DNA from: a bacterium (Candidatus Gribaldobacteria) CG10_big_fil_rev_8_21_14_0_10_41_12 | GTDB lineage: Bacteria; Patescibacteriota; Minisyncoccia; Minisyncoccales; CG1-02-41-26 | NCBI GenBank assembly: GCA_002773545.1 | Contig: PFAV01000013.1 | Location: 1,630-12,964 of the forward strand | Reading direction: 5' to 3' | DNA: 11,335 bases | In this document: positions 6,580-11,335 of the stretch, one piece after another | How the letters are laid out: the number at the start of each line of letters is the position of its first letter | Position numbering within the stretch: position 1 is the stretch's first letter | Position numbers and translations under genes: made by a program | Notes under the pieces: generated by a model | What the model saw: the letters and a program-made list of their open reading frames with translations, nothing else | The model's database searches: none | What the model was told of the DNA's origin: nothing

Positions 6580-9500
6580 ATGCGTGCCGCTGATTTACAA
6601 GCTTTAAGAATAAAAATCGTTTCGCCCGAGGATATTTTGAGTTGGTCGCACGGCGAGGTTAGAAAACCGGAAACCATTAATTATCGTACCCAACGGCCGG
6701 AAAAAGATGGTCTTTTTTGCGAAAAGATTTTTGGCCCAACTAAGGACTTTGAGTGCTATTGCAGTAAGTATAAAGGCATTCGCTTTAAGGGCATTATTTG
6801 CGATCGATGCGGCGTTGAGATCACTAAAAGCTCGGTGCGCCGGGAAAGAATGGGGCATATAAAATTAGCTACGCCAGTTTCGCATATTTGGTTTTTACGG
6901 GGCGTGCCTTCCAGAATTGGCATGGTCTTGGGTTTGTCTTCGCAAAAATTGGAAAAAGTTATTTATTTTGCCGCCTATATTATCACCAAGGTTGATGAAT
7001 CAGCCCGGTCGCTTTTGCTTAAAGAATTGGACCAGGAATTTAAGAACAAAAGCCAAAACCTTAAAAAGCCCAGCGAGAAAATTACTGGCAAAAAAACAAA
7101 AACAGCCGACTCTGAACAAAACAACCTTAAAGAGACCTACCTGGCTCGCAAGCAAGAAATTTTGTCGTTAGAAAAGCTGACCATTCTTTCTGAAGCCCAA
7201 TACCGTGAATATCTGTCCCGCTACGGTGAAATTTTTTCAGCCGGCACCGGAGCTGAAGTGGTTAGGGAAATTTTTGAAAAAATTGACTTAAAAAAAGAAG
7301 TCCTTGCTTTGCGCGAGAGATTAGAAAAAGAAATTGGCATGCAACGCAAGAAATCGTTGTCGGGCTTGCGTTTGTTTGAAGGTATGCAAAAAGCTGGTTT
7401 ACGGCCGGAATGGATGATTATCAAGGTTTTGCCGGTTTTACCGTCGGATTTGCGGCCCATGGTGCAATTAGACGGAGGCCGTTACGCTTCTTCTGATTTG
7501 AACGACCTTTATCGCAGGGTCATCAATCGCAACAATCGCTTAAAATATCTTTTAGAAATTGCCGCCCCGGATGTCATTGTGCGAAACGAAAAACGAATGT
7601 TGCAGGAAGCGGTTGACGCTTTGCTGGATAATAAAATGCGCAAGAGTCAAATGGTTACCGCCACTACCGGGGGCAAACGGGTTTTGAAATCGCTGGCCGA
7701 TATTTTGAGCGGCAAGCAAGGCCGGTTTCGCAAAAATTTATTGGGCAAAAGAGTTGACTACTCGGCGCGTTCCGTAATCGCGCCAGGCCCGGAGTTTCAG
7801 CTATTTCAATGCGGCATTCCTAAAACCATGGCCTTAGAATTGTTTAGGCCCTTTGTCATTAAACGGCTTTTGGAAAAAGAATTGGCTTTTAATATCCGAG
7901 GAGCCGCTCACTTGATTGAAGAAGGTTTAGACGAGGTTTGGGCTTCCCTGGAAGAGGCGGTTGAAGGCAAGTTGGTTTTATTGAACAGAGCTCCTACTCT
8001 GCATCGCTTGGGCATTCAGGCCTTTGAACCAAAACTAATTGAAGGCGAGGCTATTAAATTGCACCCCATGTCTTGCCCGGCTTTTAACGCGGATTTTGAC
8101 GGCGACCAAATGGCTGTGCATTTGCCTTTATCAGAAGACGCCCAGCAAGAAGCGCGCAACTTAATGCTTTCAGCCAGAAATATCTTAAGGCCAGCCGATG
8201 GATTGCCCATTGTCACGCCAGTCAAAGATATGATTTTGGGCTGTTATTATCTAACTGGTCTGGACGAAGGCGCTCTGGGCGAGGGGACTAATTTTCCTTC
8301 AATAGACGAGGCCATTTTGGCTTATCAGATGGGTGTTTTGGGCTTGCGCTCTAAAATTAAGGTTTTGATGGCGTCTAAGGAGAGTTTGCTCCAAGACAAA
8401 AAAGGTAAACTCGGCAAGGCCAGCAAAGGCGAAAAGTTAGAACTAATAGAAACCACTTGCGGCCGTTTGATTTTTAATCAAGCCCTGCCCGAGACCTTTG
8501 CTTTTTTCAACGAGCAGGCCACTTCTAAAAAGATTTCTAAAATGTTGAGCCGCATTGTTGAAGATTATACCTTGGAAGAAACCCAGCAAACTCTGGATAA
8601 AATTAAAGATGTGGGCTTTGAATTTGCCACTTTATCGGGTGTGAGCTGGGGTATGGATGATTTGAATGTGCCCAAGGAAAAAGCCACTCTTATTGCTGAA
8701 GCGGAAAAAGAAGTGGAAAAAATTGAGGAACATTATAAAAAGGGCTATCTAACCCGTACTGAACGGAGCTCTAAATTGGTGGAGATTTGGCAGAAAGTTA
8801 AATTGCAGATTGAAAAGCTGATACCCGAAACCTTGGTCAAAGACGGCTCGGTCTATTCTATGATTAGCTCTGGCGCTCGCGGCTCTTGGGCCCAGCCCGT
8901 GCAGATGGCTGGTATGAAGGGCTTGGTTACTTCTCCTTCCGGACGCATTATTGAATTGCCGGTAAAAAGTTCTTTTAAGGAGGGCTTTAGTATTTTGGAA
9001 TATTTTATTTCTACGCACGGCGCCAGAAAAGGCACTTCTGATACTGCTTTGCGCACCTCGGCTTCTGGTTATCTTACTCGCCGTTTGGTGGATGTGGTGC
9101 ATGAAATGATTATCTCTGATAAAGATTGCGGGTGTCAGGAGGGCTTGGACGCTTTGAGAAAAGAGGCCAGCGATATTGGCCAAGATTTTCGCTTTAAGAT
9201 TGTTGGTCGGGTGGCTATGGAGAACATTGAAGATGCCGCCGCTAAAAAAATCATTACAGCCAAGGGCGAGTTGATTAGCTGGCAAGCGGCTAACAAAATT
9301 GACGAATTAAAAATTGAAAAGGTGAAAGTGCGCTCGCCCTTAACTTGCAAAAACCGCCGTCGAGTCTGCCAGTTGTGTTATGGCTGGGATATGGGCCGCA
9401 ACGCTTTGGTGAACTTGGGCGAGGCCGTGGGCATAGTGGCCGCGCAGTCAATCGGCGAACCAGGCACCCAATTAACAATGCGCACCTTTCATACTGGTGG

Positions 9501-10248
9501 TGTCTCTGGAGCCAGCGACATTACGCGTGGTCTGCCGCGGGTGGAAGAAATTTTTGAGTCGCGAATTCCCAAGGGCGAAGGCACTCTATCATTGACTAAA
9601 GGCAGGATTGAAGAAGTTGACTTAGAAAAAGGCATTATTAAATTAAGAGTTATTGATAAAAAAGTTGCCACTGGCGTTAAGAAAAAAAGCAAAGATGGCG
9701 AGATAGTAGAATATCGCATTCCTTTAGAGACCGATGTTTATGTGAAGAAAGGCGATTTGGTTGAGCCCGGCCAGGCCTTTTGCCAAGGTAGTTTGGATCT
9801 TAAGAAACTTTTCAAAACCACTGGCCTTCTCAATACCCAACGCTATATCGTCAGAGAGGTGCAAAAGATTTATACTTCCGAGGGCATTAACATTCACGAC
9901 AAACACATTGAAATAGTGGTTAGACAAATGTTTTCTCGGTTGCGTATCGTTGACCCGGGCGACGGGCCATGGGTAACTGGACAAATTGTTTCTTTAGTTG
10001 AGTTTGAAGAAATTCAAAAGGACTTGATTAAAACTAAAAAGAAGCCAGGCAAAGGCAAGCGCACTATTTTGGGCATCTCGCGAGTGGCTTTAACTTCGGA
10101 CAGCTTTTTGTCGGCCGCCTCTTTCCAAGAAACCTCGCGCGTTTTGATTAAAGCCGCCTTGGAAGGCAGAGATGACCACTTGTTAGGCCTTAAGGAAAAT
10201 GTCATCTTGGGCCGCCTCATCCCAGCTGGCACCGGCTTTAGAAAATAA
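6580..10248 (+). CDS. rpoC: DNA-directed RNA polymerase subunit beta'
   Basis: Largest polymerase subunit, which holds the catalytic magnesium. The absolutely conserved NADFDGD is at residues 503-509, with Asp505, Asp507 and Asp509 as metal ligands. The N-terminal zinc ribbon uses Cys59, Cys61, Cys74 and Cys77. The second zinc site uses a Cys around 850-852 with Cys923, Cys930 and Cys933. The trigger-loop region GEAVGIVAAQSIGEPGTQLT starts near 948 and continues into MRTFHTGG. A lysine-rich low-complexity segment (about 150-185) sits in the clamp region. Length 1222 aa is typical of compact bacterial beta' subunits. The ATG at 6580 follows the tandem repeat without a ribosome-binding site. 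MRAADLQALRIKIVSPEDI is a normal start for the family. It ends in TAA, 15 bp before the terminator. Confidence 0.98.
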   Translation: MRAADLQALRIKIVSPEDILSWSHGEVRKPETINYRTQRPEKDGLFCEKIFGPTKDFECYCSKYKGIRFKGIICDRCGVEITKSSVRRERMGHIKLATPVSHIWFLRGVPSRIGMVLGLSSQKLEKVIYFAAYIITKVDESARSLLLKELDQEFKNKSQNLKKPSEKITGKKTKTADSEQNNLKETYLARKQEILSLEKLTILSEAQYREYLSRYGEIFSAGTGAEVVREIFEKIDLKKEVLALRERLEKEIGMQRKKSLSGLRLFEGMQKAGLRPEWMIIKVLPVLPSDLRPMVQLDGGRYASSDLNDLYRRVINRNNRLKYLLEIAAPDVIVRNEKRMLQEAVDALLDNKMRKSQMVTATTGGKRVLKSLADILSGKQGRFRKNLLGKRVDYSARSVIAPGPEFQLFQCGIPKTMALELFRPFVIKRLLEKELAFNIRGAAHLIEEGLDEVWASLEEAVEGKLVLLNRAPTLHRLGIQAFEPKLIEGEAIKLHPMSCPAFNADFDGDQMAVHLPLSEDAQQEARNLMLSARNILRPADGLPIVTPVKDMILGCYYLTGLDEGALGEGTNFPSIDEAILAYQMGVLGLRSKIKVLMASKESLLQDKKGKLGKASKGEKLELIETTCGRLIFNQALPETFAFFNEQATSKKISKMLSRIVEDYTLEETQQTLDKIKDVGFEFATLSGVSWGMDDLNVPKEKATLIAEAEKEVEKIEEHYKKGYLTRTERSSKLVEIWQKVKLQIEKLIPETLVKDGSVYSMISSGARGSWAQPVQMAGMKGLVTSPSGRIIELPVKSSFKEGFSILEYFISTHGARKGTSDTALRTSASGYLTRRLVDVVHEMIISDKDCGCQEGLDALRKEASDIGQDFRFKIVGRVAMENIEDAAAKKIITAKGELISWQAANKIDELKIEKVKVRSPLTCKNRRRVCQLCYGWDMGRNALVNLGEAVGIVAAQSIGEPGTQLTMRTFHTGGVSGASDITRGLPRVEEIFESRIPKGEGTLSLTKGRIEEVDLEKGIIKLRVIDKKVATGVKKKSKDGEIVEYRIPLETDVYVKKGDLVEPGQAFCQGSLDLKKLFKTTGLLNTQRYIVREVQKIYTSEGINIHDKHIEIVVRQMFSRLRIVDPGDGPWVTGQIVSLVEFEEIQKDLIKTKKKPGKGKRTILGISRVALTSDSFLSAASFQETSRVLIKAALEGRDDHLLGLKENVILGRLIPAGTGFRK

Positions 10249-10262
10249 TTAAGTAAAAAAAC

Positions 10263-10290
10263 AAAAAACCCTTCATTTGAAGGGTTTTTT
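10263..10290. terminator. Bidirectional intrinsic terminator between rpoC and the convergent tRNA-like gene
   Basis: AAAAAACCCTTCA (10263-10275) pairs perfectly with TGAAGGGTTTTTT (10278-10290) around a 2-nt centre. It has a T tract on each strand. On the plus strand it ends the rpoBC transcript. On the minus strand it lies directly after the encoded CCA of the tRNA-like gene, so one hairpin can serve both convergent units. Confidence 0.9.
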
Positions 10291-10392
10291 GGTGCGGAGG
10301 TCGGTGGAGTCGAACCACAACCCGCAAAGCGGGACCAATCGGTTATCAGTCGATGATCAGAACCGTCTGATTTCGGCCTCCCATACCTCCGC
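10290..10392 (-). tRNA. Unusual tRNA or tRNA-like gene with long variable arm, tentative anticodon GAU (Ile)
   Basis: Read on the minus strand (1 = base 10392), GCGGAGGT (1-8) pairs with ACCTCCGC (92-99), followed by discriminator A and CCA. A T loop TTCGACT (79-85) sits on a GTGG/CCAC stem. CCCGC-TTT-GCGGG (60-72) forms a long variable arm. CTGATAA (44-50), on a stem ATCGA/CCGAT with one A-C mismatch, looks exactly like a tRNA-Ile GAU anticodon loop. ATCAGA-CGGT-TCTGAT (22-37) could be a D arm of 6 bp with a 4-nt loop. Odd points: 103 nt total, 13 unassigned bases between acceptor and D arm, two unpaired bases between the T stem and acceptor, and a type II variable arm with an Ile anticodon. 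It could be a divergent functional tRNA, a tRNA-like regulatory RNA or a decayed gene. The anticodon is tentative. Confidence 0.6.
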
Positions 10393-10417
10393 AATTTTAT
10401 TTTATCGCAATTCAAAT

Positions 10418-10455
10418 CAAAAGCAGCATCTTCATTTCTGCAGATGTTGCTTTTG
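10418..10455. repeat. Hairpin in the leader of the minus-strand tRNA-like transcript
   Basis: CAAAAGCAGCATCT (10418-10431) and AGATGTTGCTTTTG (10442-10455) pair at 13 of 14 positions plus one G-T pair, around a 10-nt loop. On the minus strand it lies 26 bp before the tRNA-like gene and is followed by TTTTGATTT-like sequence. It might be a processing or attenuation structure. It could also be a weak terminator for either strand. Confidence 0.5.
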
Positions 10456-10497
10456 GTTCCGTTAACGGGTATGTGACACCGACTGATAACCATTTAT

Positions 10498-10525
10498 AGT
10501 GTAGCAAAAATATCAGTTATGTCAA
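10498..10525 (-). promoter_or_regulatory. Minus-strand promoter for the tRNA-like gene
   Basis: On the minus strand, TTGACA (10520-10525) and TACACT (10498-10503) are separated by 16 nt, the same spacing as the rpoB promoter. The predicted start is near 10490, giving a leader of about 100 nt containing the 10418-10455 hairpin before the tRNA-like gene. An alternative weak -10 (TAAAAT) lies just upstream of the gene, near 10400. Confidence 0.5.
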
Positions 10526-10533
10526 GGTGTCGC

Positions 10534-10542
10534 TGTGGATAA
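10534..10542 (-). promoter_or_regulatory. Perfect DnaA box 1
   Basis: TGTGGATAA on the plus strand, which is TTATCCACA on the minus strand: the exact consensus 9-mer bound by DnaA. It is one of a pair 65 bp apart in the same orientation, in an otherwise gene-free AT-rich stretch. Confidence 0.55.
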
Positions 10543-10598
10543 AACCCTTAGCCACTAAATATAACCCCTGGTTACCTTTGCGGATTTTTATTTTCACC

Positions 10599-10607
10599 TG
10601 TGGATAA
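10599..10607 (-). promoter_or_regulatory. Perfect DnaA box 2
   Basis: Second exact TTATCCACA on the minus strand. The 56 bp between the boxes are AT-rich and hold no obvious gene. The pair could regulate a neighbouring promoter, titrate DnaA, or mark part of an origin. No dnaA gene is in the window to support an origin call. Confidence 0.55.
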
Positions 10608-10615
10608 CTCGTGTC

Positions 10616-10643
10616 TTGTTTTCTAATTCTGTTCTATTACAAT
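10616..10643 (+). promoter_or_regulatory. Candidate promoter for the GIY-YIG gene (and possibly lexA)
   Basis: TTGTTT (10616-10621), 16-nt spacer, TACAAT (10638-10643). The predicted start near 10650 would place the palindrome at 10652-10691 at the very 5' end of the transcript, about 85 nt before the original GIY-YIG ATG at 10736. Moderate match only. Confidence 0.4.
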
Positions 10644-10651
10644 AAATGAGA

Positions 10652-10691
10652 GCTTAACGAAAACGAGCCGAAGGCGAAGTTTGAGTTTAGC
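10652..10691. repeat. Imperfect palindrome upstream of the GIY-YIG gene
   Basis: GCTTAACGAAAAC and GTTTGAGTTTAGC form imperfect outer arms (10 of 13 pair), with GCC-GAA-GGC at the centre. It is a further intergenic palindromic repeat, possibly another dispersed family. Pairing is too loose for a confident hairpin and no target duplication was found. Confidence 0.4.
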
Positions 10692-10745
10692 ACGAATTTA
10701 CCCCATGAAGTAATTTTAAATTTTCAGCAAAGATTATGTTTTATT

Positions 10746-11183
10746 ATGTCTGAGATGGTTGCAAAACTATTCCTGCTGCAATTTTATCTTTTCGGCTGCG
10801 TCATCGTCAGACTTCGCAAAATGCTTTTCGCCGTAGCTGGGCTACGGCCTCAAAACATTTTGCTCGTCTTCCTCGCCTCGCTCGAAAATCTAAAATTTCG
10901 CTACGAAATAGTTTTGCAACCATCTCTCTATGTTCTGCTTTCTGAAAAAGACAAAAAGCTCTATGTTGGCTATACTGAAAATTTAAAATTAAGATTTGAG
11001 GCGCGCCAGAAGGAACGCATAACTTCGACTAAGGATAGAAGACCGTTTCAGCTAATTTATTCTGAAGTTTGTCTTGACCGCAAAGACGCTATGCATAGAG
11101 AAAAATATCTAAAAACATCTTATGGCAAAGCATTTTTAAGAAGCCGCCTCAAATCTTACTTCACGGGGTGTAAGAACTCGTAA
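10746..11183 (+). CDS. GIY-YIG nuclease-domain protein with N-terminus disrupted by a palindromic element
   Basis: Residues 62-145 of this frame are a small single-domain GIY-YIG protein of the UPF0213-like kind. They show YVLLSEKDKKLYVGYT (the GIY and YIG strands), the following Arg (LKLRF), STKDRRPFQLIYSE and the catalytic-type Glu in HREKYLK. Residues 1-61 are translation of the inserted palindrome and have no relation to the family. The ancestral gene probably started at the ATG at 10736 (MFYYV), which now runs into TGA at 10751. The ATG at 10746 happens to be in frame with the rest, so a 145-aa chimera is possible. Otherwise this is a pseudogene. The usual EH after LKxRF is AR here, a missing conserved His. 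Small GIY-YIG proteins are often of unknown role; DNA cleavage or repair is inferred from the fold only. Confidence 0.75.
   Translation: MSEMVAKLFLLQFYLFGCVIVRLRKMLFAVAGLRPQNILLVFLASLENLKFRYEIVLQPSLYVLLSEKDKKLYVGYTENLKLRFEARQKERITSTKDRRPFQLIYSEVCLDRKDAMHREKYLKTSYGKAFLRSRLKSYFTGCKNS
10752..10926. mobile_element. 175-bp palindromic, MITE-like element inserted at the start of the GIY-YIG gene
   Basis: The ends at 10752-10771 and 10907-10926 are perfect 20-bp inverted repeats (outer bases GAGATGGTTGCAAAACTATT). The middle is a perfect GCCGTAG-CTGGG-CTACGGC hairpin (10830-10848), and the arms between are imperfectly complementary, so the whole element is one palindrome centred on 10839. TCT stands on both sides (10749-10751 and 10927-10929) as a 3-bp target duplication. 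Excising 178 bp joins ATG-TTT-TAT-TAT-GTC to TAT-GTT-CTG, restoring MFYYVYVLLSEKD, a normal GIY-YIG N-terminus. It encodes no transposase, so if mobile it would need one in trans. Confidence 0.8.
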
Positions 11184-11187
11184 GTTC
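11174..11187. promoter_or_regulatory. Candidate LexA operator upstream of lexA
   Basis: GAACT-CGTA-AGTTC, a perfect 5-bp inverted repeat with 4-nt spacer. It overlaps the GIY-YIG stop codon and ends 25 bp before the lexA ATG. It recalls Gram-positive LexA sites built from GAAC/GTTC half-sites, but the GAAC to GTTC spacing is 6 rather than 4. It may instead belong to another dispersed repeat, since the sequence around it (11167-11200) is also partly self-complementary. Confidence 0.4.
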
Positions 11188-11212
11188 GCTTCACTCACTA
11201 ACGATTTCTAAC

Positions 11213-11335
11213 ATGTCTACACTAACATTAAAACAAAAAAAGATTTTGGATTACCTCCAGGCCTACTCGCAAAAAAACGGCTATAGCCCTTCACACGAAG
11301 AGATGAGAAAGCATTTTAAGCTGGCTTCGGTTTCT
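11213..11335 (+). CDS. lexA: LexA repressor, N-terminal part (truncated by window end)
   Basis: SOS-response repressor that binds operator DNA as a dimer and is inactivated by RecA-stimulated self-cleavage. Only 41 codons are visible. LTLKQKKILDYLQAY, then NGYSPSHEEMRKHFKLASVS, match the LexA winged-helix DNA-binding domain (the L-T-x-x-Q-x-x-I-L pattern, then G-x-x-P-S-x-x-E). The Ser/Lys peptidase domain lies beyond the window. The ATG at 11213 has no Shine-Dalgarno. The inverted repeat at 11174-11187 may allow self-repression. It starts 29 bp after the GIY-YIG stop on the same strand. Confidence 0.88.
   Translation, partial: MSTLTLKQKKILDYLQAYSQKNGYSPSHEEMRKHFKLASVS

Noticed and set aside
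8749..9285. Long minus-strand reading frame opposite rpoC (178 codons)
   Set aside because: It lies wholly opposite conserved rpoC codons, has no recognisable domain, and is explained as a shadow of the real gene.
10290..10392. tmRNA or selenocysteine tRNA
   Set aside because: The 3' end resembles tmRNA (TTCGACTCC, CCA) but there is no tag reading frame or long internal domain, and no UCA anticodon loop is present for tRNA-Sec.
10277..10465. 62-codon plus-strand frame across the terminator and tRNA-like gene
   Set aside because: It runs through RNA-gene structure and a hairpin and its product has no recognisable features.
10534..10607. Calling a full replication origin
   Set aside because: Only two boxes, no dnaA or dnaN in the window and no skew calculation possible.

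Overview
The window looks like a piece of a small, AT-leaning bacterial genome of the Candidate Phyla Radiation (Patescibacteria, probably Parcubacteria-like). This is inferred from four things: compact RNA polymerase subunits (beta about 1077 aa, beta' 1222 aa, without the large lineage insertions of Proteobacteria), a near absence of Shine-Dalgarno sequences before the genes, many palindromic repeats in and between genes, and a small GIY-YIG protein. UGA is used as an ordinary stop (ileS ends in TGA), so this is not a lineage that reads UGA as glycine. No taxonomic search could be run.

Layout. 18-3104: ileS, isoleucyl-tRNA synthetase of the archaeal/eukaryal-like type. 3105-3308: intergenic region with a perfect TTGACA-16-TATAAT promoter and a structured leader. 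3309-6542: rpoB. 6543-6579: a short gap filled by a 7-bp tandem repeat. 6580-10248: rpoC, ending at a strong hairpin terminator. 10290-10392 on the minus strand: a convergent tRNA-like gene with encoded CCA, a long variable arm and odd geometry; it shares the rpoC terminator and has its own upstream promoter. 10393-10735: a regulatory stretch with two perfect DnaA-box 9-mers and several inverted repeats. 10736-11183: a GIY-YIG gene whose first codons are split by a 175-bp palindromic element. 11213-end: the first 41 codons of lexA, with a GAACT/AGTTC inverted repeat just upstream.

Functionally these are mostly core genes: tRNA charging, transcription and SOS control. rpoB and rpoC appear to be one transcription unit driven by the 3114-3141 promoter, separate from ileS.

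The unusual content is the repeat load. ileS carries at least four separate in-frame palindromic insertions that stay translated. One is a 36-bp family (15-bp arm, 6-nt loop, 15-bp arm) found three times in the same reading frame and encoding variants of PARNASRSDAGG. One of those copies sits between exact 16-bp direct repeats. The neighbouring rpoB and rpoC show none of these. A much larger palindrome of the same general kind (perfect 20-bp ends, 3-bp target duplication) has landed in the GIY-YIG gene; deleting it on paper restores a family-like N-terminus. The elements resemble in concept the Rickettsia palindromic elements that insert into coding genes, but their sequences are different as far as I can judge.
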